A stretch of 64,000 nt of DNA from Beaufortia kweichowensis. Taxonomy: Eukaryota > Chordata > Actinopteri > Cypriniformes > Gastromyzontidae. Position numbers and translations under genes: made by a program. Below are positions 36,801 through 46,586 of the stretch, one piece after another. Positions within the stretch are counted from its first letter, which is position 1; every line of letters starts with the position of its first letter. The stretch is from the NCBI GenBank assembly GCA_019155185.1, contig CM032813.1, forward strand, positions 11,620,645 through 11,684,644, written 5' to 3'. The notes beneath the pieces are model-generated. The model was not told the origin of the DNA and made no database searches. It saw only the letters and a program-made list of their open reading frames with translations.

Positions 36801-39800
36801 TTACCCTCAGAGGAAAAATGCATCGTTGATGTGCAGCTTGGGTGTGTACAAACAGTCACACACTTCAAACAGGTATCGGGGAATTACCTTTCACAAGTAA
36901 GACTGAACAGTTGTTTCGGTATATATTTGGTCATAATAACAATAATTTGATAGCTATTTAGCAAACTGAGAGAGTGTGTTGGCTAGCAAAATTGCTAGTT
37001 ACCATGAAATGTTGGGACTTGATGAGTAATCACAATATTTACCTTTATTTACATTTCTTATTTGTTATGATACTATTATTGTATCTGGTGTTATTCATCT
37101 TTTCTTGTTCTTTTTCAAGTGTTACACATACTATTTTGTACTTGAAATTGCTATTATCAATCTAATATCATTCTTTCTGTAATCCATCTACACACAAAAA
37201 AAATGGTGCTATATAGCACTTAAAGTGGTTCTTTATTGTAATCATGGGGGAACCACGTTTAGTGCTATATAACACCTCAAATAGTGATATGTAGGACCAT
37301 TAAAGGTTCCATATAGCACCTTTTATATAGTAGTACATTTCCATGTTAAATTTCTTCATATTATATTGTATTTGTACTTTGACTTTAACTTTAAGAAATG
37401 CACGCACACGCGCACACGAAATTGTAGTGCAATAAAAATATAGAAATCATTTGCAGTGTGTAAGTTTTCTGCAGTTTTATTTTCTTAGTTAATAAAATTA
37501 ATAGTACTTAAATGAATTGTTCTTAAAATAACACTTTTTTTTCTGTGCTGTGTTCTGAACTGAAACAACAGAAAACTAAAAAGTATGCGTGCGCTCTTAT
37601 GATTCCCTGTGAAAAATAATGATTTTCTAAGTCTTGCCTATCGAAATTCTAAACAACTGCAGATTTCTTAGTCTTAGTCATCAAACTTTTACACAACTGC
37701 AGACTAAACTGTTATGTACTCCACAGAAATCATAAATTGGTAAAAGTAAAATTAGTAGTCAAAATAATAAAAGCTGTTGTGATTTAAATGACGACAAAGC
37801 GCTGCTTTGTTTCCAAGTAACTTTTTCCACAGGTATAATGGCAGGCCTGTTGATGTATCGCTTCAGTTAGCTAAAGCGGTCAATGCCCTGTCTAATATTC
37901 TCGATGTCTGCTAAATTAATAAATATGAATGTCTATGATTCCGGTGGGTTCCACAGGGTTTTTCTGTACCTCCATTGGTAGAGCATATGAGTTAAGACAC
38001 AGAAGGGTGAACATTTTTCTATAAATATTCCTTTTACATTTCCTACAGTGAAGCATCTACCATCACAGGGTGGTGTGTGTATGGTAGTCCAGAAGGCAGC
38101 AGTGCTTCTGACACAGTACAAGTGAACAACGTAGAGGACAGTGATCCACTGGGAAATCAGAGACTAATCTAAGCACAGATCTGCTGTTTAGAGCCCTACC
38201 CATACAACAGAAGACACGCATTTGTGTGTATGGGCTGTTCATTAAATGGGCTTTTCCATCACACCTAGAGATTGCACATTCTCCTATTTTCCTGTTAGAA
38301 TGCAAATGGTATAAAATGATTCTTTATATTTTCAAAGAAATATTAATTATTTTAAAAGATTTAAGGTCAACACCAAGAAGAGTGGCGTTTAGATTAATTT
38401 ACGATCCATCCTTGTGAAATTTCATTAGAATTGTCTATGGGACTTTACTGTATGTCATTAAGCAGAAGTTTGTGATGGTCTCAATTCTCTCAAGACCCAA
38501 GCTTGCAAAACGCATCACAAGCAATCTGGCCATTGTGCTTACAAATCGCTTAATAGTTTGTGTAGCCATAGCGCTTGGTCCCTCACACACACACACACAT
38601 ACACACACACACATACACACTGTACAGCAAGAGTTCAGTACACATGCTAATATAAGCGCACCATGGGCAATTTGTTTTTTATTACAGTACTTGCAAGGCA
38701 TTGAAATTCTTAAAGTTGTTTTCATCTTTTTACAAGATGCCTATATAGGCATCACACATTTAAAAACTGAACACAATGTTTATTGATCAGACACCAGCGG
38801 TGCTCAGACTTGACTGGAAACTGATAATCCAATCGTGGCACAGAGCAAAATGCACAACGTTTCAGATTAAATTATGTGATATTTGTCTCACATAAGACAA
38901 TCATGTTAGTGCATTGTTTATATTTAATAGGTGGTTAGGAATTATATAGGAAGGTTTAACATAGAAATGACAACATACCTCTGGTTTCTAACCCAGTGGA
39001 CAGTCTCAAAGACAGTACTGTCTGACTTCTTTGTGCTGTCTGATATGATTTACAGAGATAAAATGATTTACAGAGACACAAACAAATGTAGGTATATTGG
39101 AGGAAAGTAGCAATGCCTCCATGAATAAAAGGTGCTAGGGCAATAGTGTGAAAGCGGGTGATTCTAATCGGCTAAATAAACTTATCAAGAAAGCAAGTTC
39201 TGTCACTGGAAAGGATCTGGTCCCTCTAGAGGTGGTTGCTGAGAAAAGAATGTCCAAATTGTTGGTCATCATGGACAACACCTCTCATCCTCTAAATGTT
39301 ATGCTTGTTGGATTAAGGAGTAATTTAATTTGTGCCCTTCAGTGTATTGTGTACACTTTTTAATTGTTTAATTGTAATTGTTTAATAGAATTTTTAATTA
39401 CTATACTTTTTCTGTATATTTTGTACAGTGTAAAATTTTTTATATCGTATTGTATCCTTTGGTGTCTATCTATAGGTATAGATCTATCTATCTATCTACC
39501 TACCTACCTACCTATCTACTATTAGGCCCAATGCAGCTTGGTGTCTCAGTAAAAACAACTACACTGCATTGGGACAGATTCATAAAACTGTACTGAAATG
39601 TTTTGAGATATACAAGAACTGAAAAGTTACAGTACAGAATATCCCCAATTCAAAGTGAAAAATGCTGATGATGATGAAATCATAAGCAATATGGGTTTTG
39701 AATGTCTTACATGCGCAGTGCCGCATGAAGTCGAACAAGCTTAATATATTGAAACACTTCTGATAACGCAACACAAGCCCCGCCCTGACGCAATGATTCA

Positions 39801-42716
39801 CAGGCCGTGGTCGATTCAGAATGCATTTTCAAACTCACATGGAGTTTTGCTACACTCACCGCACTACACTCAAAATAACATTTTCATTGTTGTCTGCTAC
39901 AGTTTTTTCTTGGCCACGTTAAACTTCTCAAATCAGTTTGGGTAATACATTTTAATTTTGCAATGTACAAAGCTTTAAAATATGTATTTAAATTACATAT
40001 TAAAACTAGTATGAGAAATGTGAATGCAAATTGGTAATTTAATTTTCATTGTCATTTTGCACAAAATGTTGCACATATCATATGAAAAATCAAATACAGA
40101 AATGCATTGCCATTTTACATACTACTTATATGCTTCCATATACATTTTCTATTCATTTTAAAAATCCCATTTCCATAAAAAGGTATAAATCAGCCTATGT
40201 ATGTCATATTTTAGGTAAATAATTAAGAACTTAAGCAATTCAGTTGTTTATTTGCACAAAATAAACAAGCATACAATGTTTTTCAGTAAAATTCAGTCAC
40301 CGATTTAAATATTTTAAAACCTTTAAATACTGCTGGGTCAAGACCAAGATAAAGTGTTAATTCTAGGTCTATTTTCACTTTTTTTTTGTTTCCTTATTTC
40401 ATAAAATTGTGAAAAAGAACTGACAAGAATAACGTTAAAGTTTCTAGCCCATAAGCAGTAGCGGTAACGTCTAACTAACGCACAGGGCATCTGCAACTAC
40501 AAGGTATTCCTTTACAGGTTTACAGGTAAAGGCATGTTTTACTTCTTTAATTTAAGAAGTAAAACAGAGTAAAATAGCTGCACACTATTGAGAATACTAA
40601 GCTGAAGCTTGACTTTACAAATTAAATCAATTCGCAATCGCAGTATTTGTCAGAAAAATCGCTATTAGATATCTTTTCCCAAATCGCACAGCCCAAACTG
40701 CTCTGATTTGCAGATTTTTTTTACATGGTTTTACAATCGCAATATAATCAAAAAATTTTCAATATTTACAATAATTTAAAAAACTTAAAATATACTTTGA
40801 TAAGACTAGTTAGAAAATACGTAAATACAATAAGTATTTCATAACATTTTCTGTCTGATACAGTATATCACCTATCTCATAAAAACCTGCTTACTTTAGC
40901 TCTTTATTTCAACGTCATTAAAGACAATGTCTCAAGTGCTGTTATTTGCTTTGGGAAATGTAAATCTGGTTGTTTTATTATTGTAAGTATCCTGGCCTAG
41001 TAAAGCCTCCCAAATGAGTTAGACAAAAAGGAATGGTAGAAAGATATCTAGGGAGGAGTATGTGGGAGAACAGATGGCTTGAGAGGAGCAGGAGGATGGG
41101 CGAGCAACATCTCACCCCACACTTTACTGGTGACAGCTCCCCTCCTCCAACGCCTCCCCGGTGCAGAAGGAGCTGGATAATTAAACTTATGTAGGATCCA
41201 GCCCAGGGCGGCACTCAGTAATAAGCATGGCACAGGAGCCCAGGTAAATAAATCTGAGTGATAAAGTGTCAGATACTGTGAGGATGACAAGTGTCTACAC
41301 TGCTGGCTCTAAATAGTATTATATCGGCCAGTTTGCATGGTTTAAATGAACATGTTTATTTTTATATCTTCCAACAAAATGACAGAGTGAAAAAAGACTT
41401 GAGTGCGCTTTAACATAAGCCGACAGCAACAAAACGTCCAAAGCTATTGACCGGTAGTTCTGTCAATAAAATCTTGCTGCTAAGAGGGATACGAGCAAGA
41501 TCTTTTAAAACAAAAATAAATCCATCTAGGCTGCTCTTCTTTTTCCCACTTTGAGATAAACTATAAGCCATTCTCAGCATGTAAGAAAAAAAGTAAACAG
41601 ATCAGCACAAGAAAACACTGAATAACACAACAGACATTCATAGTCATGGTTGCTTCACCTGGCCTAGTACCTGGGGTTTGGTGGAGGCAGGGGGTGGTGT
41701 TAGGGGATGCTTGTTGATGTGGGACATAGGGACGGGAGCTTCGGTGGTCGGGGCATTGTTGCGTTTTGGCAGGGAGGTGTCGGGACGGTCCTCAAATGCA
41801 TTCACGTCCTTTAACAAGGAGTCTAATCGTGGTTCAGGATCATAAAAAGCCCCTAGGGTAGAAAAAGAGAGAGCTAATGTTATATAATAGTTGGCCTGGT
41901 AAACATCCTACATAGCTAAATGAAAAAAATCATTCTGAAAGTGATCCTAAGGCCATGTGTCCACCAGAGTTTGAAGTGACTAAAAATGCCAGGTGCTTAT
42001 CTAAAAACAGCGGTTGTGGTTAATTGGCAGTGTTTTTAAAAAGCTCTGCACTTCCATTGCAAACAACTGAAAAAATATGCCACTCCAGTGGACACACAGC
42101 TTAAAAATACTGTTTCTCTGTACTGTTATCATTATAGTTGTGCTGTGGATTTCACTATTCTTTAAACTGATACAAATAATTTAAACGTTATAGTTGTTGT
42201 CCTTGGTGTGAACAGACCTTGAGCCAGGTTCAAAGAATAGTGCTCAGATCTCTAAGTACCTTTAGGTCGGCCTTTGTCTTTTCTGCCTCCATGCTTTCTG
42301 TATTCACCGAGATGACCTTGTTTTCTGCCTTTACGTGTGAACTCCCCATCTGGTGGAGTTCCCCCCTGCATATAAGCAGGACCCCTGACATCATCATGGC
42401 CGTTGGCTTTCATCCAGTTTCCAGGCCCAACCTCCAGCCTCACAGGGCTCAGACTCGGCCCATCATCTTCCGGATGGGCCACAGGTCTCAGGGAAAGCAG
42501 TCCAGTATTCTCCTGCTTCTCACGCAACCCGTGCGCCCTTCTCTGGCTACTGCATGTTGGTCCAGTTTCAGGGTCTTGTATTGAATCTGTACTTAAAGTG
42601 GAAGACCCGATCAGACTTCGTTTGGCATTTTCAGATGAGATCTCAGAGCTGTGGGAGGTGTGGGATAGTGTAATGAGGAGCAGAGAAAAAAAAAGACACC
42701 AGCCAGGAGCTACCAT
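21809..42716 (-). CDS. draxin: Draxin (dorsal repulsive axon guidance protein)
   Basis: Six coding exons on the minus strand, 42716-42260, 41852-41671, 25099-24979, 24725-24633, 22171-22082 and 21921-21809, join through GT-AG introns in frame to 351 aa; the human protein has 349. Draxin is secreted. It repels commissural and forebrain axons through netrin-1 and DCC, and antagonises Wnt through LRP6. Residues 1-22 form a signal peptide (MVAPGWCLFFSLLLITLSH). The middle is basic and poorly conserved. Residues 223-240 carry EVMPTLDMTLFDWTDYED, the conserved acidic-aromatic segment just upstream of the Cys-rich domain, reported as netrin-binding in mammals. Residues 276-335 hold ten cysteines, including CDHHFDCLPG, CCDLREHEC, GLNNKCYDDCMC and LRCYAKFH, in the Dickkopf-like pattern. 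I chose the ATG at 42716 because it gives the signal peptide; the acceptor lies 18 bases upstream. The 16.6-kb intron between 41671 and 25099 is stuffed with retroelements. Confidence 0.95.
22416..23999 (+). mobile_element. Tc1-like transposon, full length, in draxin intron
   Basis: The inverted ends CAAACCCGATTCCAAAAAAG and its complement are flanked by TA (22414-22415 and 24000-24001). The ends continue as longer inverted repeats through the ACACTGTACAAATTGTGA segment. The 1584-bp length is normal for Tc1. It lies in draxin intron 22172-24632, opposite to draxin. Confidence 0.9.
22768..23814 (+). pseudogene. Tc1-like transposase, frameshifted
   Basis: ATG at 22768 opens MGRGPPIPPMLRRKIVEQY, with a helix-turn-helix start (QRKIARSLKLSS). 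The frame breaks at 22877 and resumes in another frame (ISVRMGQGWKTI onward). The catalytic region shows WSDESKF with the first Asp, then a stop just after it; HDNARPHTA with the second Asp; and PIENIWRIIKRKM with the third, Glu, residue. It ends NMALSQLF at a TGA at 23812-23814. DD34E chemistry is recognisable but at least three lesions prevent a full product. Confidence 0.85.
25637..26227 (+). pseudogene. DIRS gag-like segment (copy A)
   Basis: The frame holds SMVATERHLWLNFSEIKAAD and APLSPEGLFGNTVNTVVDRF, the same motifs seen in copies B and C, so it is the gag-like ORF of this family. The N-terminal half is missing compared with copy B, and the C-terminal part runs out of frame into a Pro-rich tail. 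Confidence 0.7.
26483..27415 (+). pseudogene. DIRS reverse transcriptase (copy A), active site changed
   Basis: A 310-codon open frame has RT blocks in order: RYFIVPKKYGGLRPVLDLRTLN, VTIDMKDAYF, YRVLPFGLALSPCTF and the catalytic box NYLDVWLILA (about 26903-26931), then RNase H-proximal VIYLGVEWDSRVM. The usual YLDD box of DIRS1-type enzymes reads YLDV, so the second catalytic Asp is lost. After residue 260 the frame slips; the expected ALLPGVLERVRQDG region appears in altered frame. Confidence 0.85.
27520..27750. repeat. AACGTTCCC/GGTTTTTGG-type fish repeat, part 1
   Basis: The segment is rich in GTTAGTTTTTGGTT, CAACCAGAAAATAAC and ACGTTCCCTAAGG units. Related units recur at 31955-32100 on the other side of DIRS copy B. 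Family name unknown. The stretch 27750-28640 holds nothing I recognise. Confidence 0.5.
28768..29740 (+). pseudogene. DIRS gag-like ORF (copy B), frameshifted
   Basis: Three overlapping frames together cover a gag-like protein. It starts near MEQFKPCVPPCPRYITGRDTHDLC, a Cys/His-containing N-terminus typical of this family, and runs on to EEVDILSVDAGESKEAPSVS and MYEELVEVVTRAVAQA. Frameshifts occur near 28960-29090 and 29610-29760. Confidence 0.65.
29990..30775 (+). pseudogene. DIRS RT C-terminus and RNase H (copy B)
   Basis: The frame starting near 30003 reads KKSMLSPVQRTTYLSVKWDS and GLMAAAANVIPLGLLHMRTL. Then in a second frame come LHINSLELMAVWLALRQFLP and VLVRMDNTSVVAYINHQGG, the RNase H core with its E and D. 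It continues through AEVDLFASQETTHCPLWFS, the region following RNase H in DIRS1 elements. The RT YxDD region is deleted. Confidence 0.8.
30850..31900 (+). pseudogene. DIRS tyrosine recombinase (copy B), degenerate
   Basis: The best-preserved frame, 31124-31435, has PAWDLAVVLEGLSKAPFEPI, ISSLKRVGDLQALSV (whose Arg fits the first catalytic residue of tyrosine recombinases) and GMAKAFLYPRQGYVPK. Later NAAGWSS-like and HTIRHLL-like remnants occur near 31770-31870. Several stops are present, and a 45-bp in-frame tandem duplication lies at 31500-31589. Confidence 0.75.
31955..32100. repeat. AACGTTCTGGGAACC-type fish repeat, part 2
   Basis: It contains GTTAGTTTTTGGTT, AACGTTCTGGGAACCAAAAA and CGGGAACGTTTTGGGACC, the same kind of units as 27520-27750. 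It begins right after the DIRS copy B end. Confidence 0.5.
32644..34167 (+). mobile_element. Harbinger-like element with 13-bp TIRs
   Basis: TGCGTTTCCCAAA (32644-32656) and its exact complement (34155-34167) bound a 1.5-kb segment that contains a Harbinger transposase remnant. GGGTTTCCCAAA-like ends are familiar for fish Harbinger. A clear 3-bp target duplication is not visible, so the outer bases may have changed. Confidence 0.65.
33215..33780 (+). pseudogene. Harbinger transposase remnant (second copy)
   Basis: The frame from 33227 gives MIDGTLIPILTPSVDGHVYI with the first Asp, then IVARWPGSKHDSFIF. After one frameshift near 33450 the sequence reads GDSGYPLRPYL (second Asp), then FNEAHHVASSIVERTIDIWK (the Glu). 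It then loses the conserved C-terminal block and ends in an acidic EEDEEVVEEAEDG stretch. The DDE triad can be traced, but the gene lacks its N-terminal half. Confidence 0.8.
34243..35520 (+). mobile_element. Gypsy-like LTR with start of gag, truncated
   Basis: An LTR begins near 34243 (CGCCAGGCCAGCAGAGGGAG motif), contains AATAAA near 35204 and ends at ...CTCATTACA (35254). After a short leader, ATG at 35271 opens MNPAEVSNLQAVFAYQSEML, a gag N-terminus, and LSDKFNGAAEQCKGF follows out of frame near 35440. The element is cut off at about 35520. The LTR is interrupted by a 681-bp MITE at 34352-35032; without it the LTR would be about 331 bp. Confidence 0.7.
34352..35032. mobile_element. MITE inserted in LTR
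   Basis: A 23-bp perfect inverted repeat (starting TGGCTGCGTCCGAAATCGCG at the left) bounds the segment. The interior is AT/CpG-mixed with no coding sequence. Flanking LTR sequence continues on both sides. No target-site duplication is evident. The ends resemble the TGCGTCYGAAA-type MITE seen at 52425-52545. Confidence 0.75.
35928..36546 (+). mobile_element. Solo LTR with 5-bp TSD
   Basis: The 619-bp segment starts TGTCACGAATCACAG and ends CCGTAACA. It is flanked by the perfect direct repeat ATATT (35923-35927, 36547-36551). The interior carries repeated CTGGATATTACCTG-like units. No internal retroelement genes adjoin it. It lies in the large draxin intron. Confidence 0.88.
37194..37330. mobile_element. 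Palindromic MITE (GTGCTATATAGCAC type)
   Basis: TGGTGCTATATAGCAC at the left faces TTCCATATAGCACC at the right, with GTGGTTC and GGTTCC units between. This is a familiar short palindromic repeat of fish genomes. Confidence 0.65.
38584..38622. repeat. (CA)n microsatellite
   Basis: CACA repeats are broken twice by CATA. Confidence 0.9.
39148..39363 (+). pseudogene. LINE ORF2 C-terminal fragment
   Basis: A 71-codon frame contains NRLNKLIKKASSVTGKDL, VAEKRMSKLLVIMDNTSHPL and MLVGLRSNL. These match the very C-terminal region of a LINE ORF2-type polyprotein as found widely in fish. The clade is uncertain. Only the end is present. Confidence 0.6.
39470..39520. repeat. (ATCT)n/(ACCT)n microsatellite
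   Basis: TCTATCTATCT passes into ACCTACCTACC. Confidence 0.9.
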
Positions 42717-44643
42717 CTTCAAACACAGTGGCACCTGTTGGATGGGTTAGTAACAGGTTAGCTTAGTCAGGGCATACATGTTTGATTTAAGCAACATTTT
42801 TGTTAACCACCAACTCTCACTGTACAAATAAATCAAATGTGATGTAAAACCAAAGTTTACAATGGGCTCACACTATGTGCTTACACTATACGGTTTTATC
42901 ATCAAGCTGCAACTTGATGCTCACACTGCACGTGTGAAATAAATGCATGGGGACCCCCAGCCATGGAAGTGTGCGTCTGTTTCAGACGAAGAAACATGCT
43001 TTGCCATACCCCCATCGCTTCCATATCTATATCATACGCAAAGGCGAAGAAAGAAACATTGAGTATAGGGCAATCAATTTGTAGCTTAAACTGTGCAATA
43101 CCCTGACAACAAATGACCAAAATTTCGGACATGACAGAAATTCATCCGACCATCCGATTGCTGGTCAGGAGAGGTTATCCGGCTCTTATTTGCCCCTGTA
43201 TACTGCATGACAAACAACACATGACAAAGCTGAAATTCAGGCCAACTCAAAGTCATCGACTCAAAAATTTGTTAAAATTCAAATGAAAATTGCACAGTGT
43301 ATGCCAGGCCTCAGAAACAGAAGCCAGATGACAGACACACTTCATTGTGTATTGTTTCACCACAAGCCAATTCAAACTGATTTGGTTGTTATGACTAAAT
43401 TCCAGGGTTTGAAAACTTTTAAAGTAAGTATGGGAATATTTGGGATTTATGACACACAAAGTCAGATGTCGATGAAGTGATTATTTTTTATATTTTTGTT
43501 AGTGTATGATGCAGTTTGTACAAATTACCCCGAATTTCCAATTAATTTATTTTAATCTCTATAAATTCTCATTACATTCCCAACTTTGATCATTATAATA
43601 TTTTCAAAATGTTCTAGCTACCAATACTATTCAGATAACAATGTGTGTATTTTAATTATTTTATGATATTAGTTTAGGATATAGATAGTCTAAACAATCT
43701 CCATACTAGGACATAAGCACTATAAGACATTTAAACTTCCATGTTGTTCCATAGATTATCAGATGTAACAGCACAGGTTCAAATACAGTTCAAGCATGTC
43801 ATAGGTGATCATCCCATGAATGCGCCTTGTTGTGACCTTTACTCTTTTCCAGGTCTCTGTCCTAGACACATACACACATCCTTACACACACATGCAACCT
43901 CCAAGGGAGAAGTGTTTATCTTCCTTACGCAGGCCAGAGAATGTTTTAAAACATAATGATAAGACATACTTTCTCACAGTCAAATGTCTAACTTATTTAA
44001 TAATGAGCTATATGAGTTTCTATTTCTTACTTTCTAGAAATACTAAAAAATTGATTAGTAATATGTAAAAACCAAACAAAAGGATCTAATAAAAGCGAGG
44101 TGGAGCTAAGGACATCACCTATTCATGCGTTATTCCACGTGTCAGCAGCTTTAAATCATGCATTTAGAATATAAGGTTCCCAACCCTTCTCCATATCATT
44201 TTACAGTCAACTATTTACTTTAAATTGAAGTGCTCAGAGCTAGTTTTTTAATCCCTCGCTTGAAACCTTAAACCAGAGCATCTTATTGCAGCCACAAACA
44301 TTTTAAAATGTAAATAATGATTAAACTTTGTTTTGACATAAAAAAACAAGGGCTTAAAGGCAGCCTAAATGTGTTGAGATAACTTGCCAGACTAAATATT
44401 ATGTTTACCCCCCCACTGCGCAAGAATAAGAGGAGCCAAAGAGAAGAATTTGTCCTCAGGTGGCAAATCAAAGTGGAGCTGATGAGAAGGTTCTCAACAT
44501 GCACCTCAGCATGCAAATCGGTGACATGGGTCTCACTTTGATCATCCTTGGTCTCCTCTCATCCTCTGTAAATCTGTCCTCCTCTTTGGTCCTATTCACA
44601 CAGAGTGGGACCAGAGCTACTGACACTGGCATGTTAACTTCAA

Positions 44644-44720
44644 GATGGTGTGTTTGTACTTTTGGATTTGTCATGTTTGTACTTTTGGATTTGTTATGTT
44701 TGTACTTTTGGATTTGTCAT
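44644..44720. repeat. Short tandem repeat, three units of about 23 bp
   Basis: The unit TTTGTACTTTTGGATTTGTC is present three times. Confidence 0.85.
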
Positions 44721-45696
44721 TTTGTCATCAGAATACTTGGTCTAATCTCCAGCATGGCAAGAGGTAGATCATCGCACTGGACAACTGGTCCAGGCAGCTG
44801 CTCTCCTCGTGAAGAGGGCAGAGTCTGGTAAATCAATGGGGATGGGGTATTGAGCTACTGCTCGTGTGTGGGTCAATAGCTGAACTGGTTTTATAATGGC
44901 CACAAACACACCTCACACCCTGCCGAGATTGTTGTTTAGGGTTGCTAGTTTTTTGTGGGATATATAAAAGCCTGTCCACATTGACTAAGTGAAAGAAATT
45001 GCATATAAAATGGGAGAGCCAAACTGCTGCCAAAGGAAATTTGTATCGAGATGCAGGCGCTTCATTTGGGAGTACACGCTGACAGCTTCTGGCCGTATCA
45101 ATGAGTTCTATGAACTGAGCGCTTTTCACAACCGGTGGGAGTTCAGAGCGACCGCTGAGCTTAAGTCTTGACACAATTGCTGGTCTCTACTCAGTATGCG
45201 CACTTCACCGTAGACATTGTTAGTATGACAAAGGTGTTAGTTAGTGTCTCTTATCCATATCATAACACTAACACTATAAAACGCAACCCAGTGTTTAGAA
45301 AATATAGCAAGAAAACTTCACAAAATCCTGAAAATGTAAAAAAAATGTAGACATTGTATTATATTATTCCACGCGAGTTTCACACAAAGTCCCACAAGAC
45401 CACTGTCATGTGATTAAAAGGTGGACCTTTAAGGGGGTGAGCGTTGGACTGCTGGGCTTGGTAGAACATCAACCACAAAGACCACACACTAGATAAATAG
45501 AAGCCATGGGCAACATACAGATGATGCTTGAGATGGTGGCAAAAGCCCAGCACTTGAATTAGTTGTTGACTGTAAAATGATGTGGAAAGAGATGTTGAGG
45601 GAGTTGGGAACCTTATATATCAATGCATAATTTAACACTGCTAAGAATTTTATTGCAAAGTGGTTGCTATGTGGCTAATTATTTCCCTTCTTTATC

Positions 45697-46150
45697 GTCC
45701 ACCTCTAAATTTACATTTACATTTAGATTTACATTTAGGCATTTAGCTGACGCTTTTATCCAAATCGACTTACAAGTATTAGGAGACAATGAAGCAACAC
45801 ATCAAAAGCGGCAACAATAGTACTGAGAAGTGCTTTCCTAAGTTTACAAAGTAATGCAGTGCTAGATAAATACCTGTAGAGGGAAGAAGAGAGGTTTTTT
45901 TTATATATATATTATGGTGTCAGGTGTTCGTGGAAGAGGTGTGTTTTTAGTTGTTTCTTGAAGGAGGTGAGGGATGTGGCAGAGCGGATTGCGGTAGGGA
46001 GATTATTCCACAAGCCGGGGACAGAGAAGGAGAAAGAGCGAGAGAGAGATTTAGTGCCCTTCTGTGAGGGTACCACCAGTCGACGTTCGTTCGTTGAGCG
46101 TAGGGATCTGGATGGGTTGTAGGTATGTAGAAGAGAGGGGTACCTCTGAT
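45697..46150 (-). mobile_element. L2-clade LINE 3' end with ORF2 C-terminus
   Basis: Reading the minus strand from about 46142, an open frame contains HTYNPSRSLRS, RRLVVPSQKG, SFSFSVPGLWNNLPTAIR and SFKKQLKTHLFHEH and then a stop near 45920. This is the last part of an L2-like ORF2. The 3' UTR follows and ends in the CTTTTATCC-type tail and TTTACA repeats at 45697. It identifies the tail copies at 1-120, 5385-5444 and 60843-60925. Confidence 0.8.
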
Positions 46151-46307
46151 CAATAACTCACATTATCTGAGCATCTAATGTCCATGTTGCACAGTCAGTG
46201 CAAGACTATGATTATGCAGTATATTAATTATTATATGTCATATAGAAAAAAGCATCAAAGCACTTAATTATTACAATATATCTTGAACATGTTATTGATA
46301 GATTTTA

Positions 46308-46586
46308 TGCATTTAGCAGACGCTTAATGTAACAACAGGGACTGCATTACCCATTAGAGGAAAGAGAGGGGGAATATGAGGTATAGAAGGAATAAACATA
46401 AAAATTAAAGTGAAGTGTTCACCATGTGAGTATGACATGACTGTGTGTTTACTAAGAAATCACATGAAGAATATATTACACTTTACTTAGAGTATATACT
46501 TTTTTATGCGTATATGCAATCCCTGGGATCAAACCCATGACATTGGCATTGCTAGTGACATGCTCTCACCAACTGAGCTACAGGAA
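46308..46586 (-). repeat. tRNA-derived SINE
   Basis: On the minus strand 46586-46513 has a tRNA-like head with an A box (TAGCTCAGTTGG) and a B box (GGTTTGATCCC). The body leads to an L2-type tail remnant (GCATTTAGCAGACGCTT on +, near 46310). This combination of tRNA head and L2 tail is a standard fish SINE. Confidence 0.7.

Larger units (their letters stand above)
36552..41670. other. draxin intron, mostly unassigned
   Basis: Apart from the items listed separately (37194-37330, 38584-38622, 39148-39363, 39470-39520) I see no gene. It is AT-rich unique-looking DNA. 40978-41290 is a GC-richer stretch that may be conserved non-coding sequence. Confidence 0.5.

Noticed and set aside
42717..42734. 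Earlier draxin start (GTG at 42734)
   Set aside because: These 18 bases are the 5' end of the exon after the acceptor; GTG is not a credible start, and the ATG at 42716 gives a proper signal peptide.
42219..42750. Plus-strand frames of 115-121 codons
   Set aside because: They are antisense shadows of draxin coding exon 42716-42260.
44460..44831. 123-codon frame with hydrophobic segments
   Set aside because: Part is a 23-bp tandem repeat, no homology was recognised and there are no splice sites; likely chance.
46513..46586. tRNA gene with A and B boxes
   Set aside because: The B box is imperfect, and the segment leads into a SINE body with an L2-type tail, so it is a SINE head.
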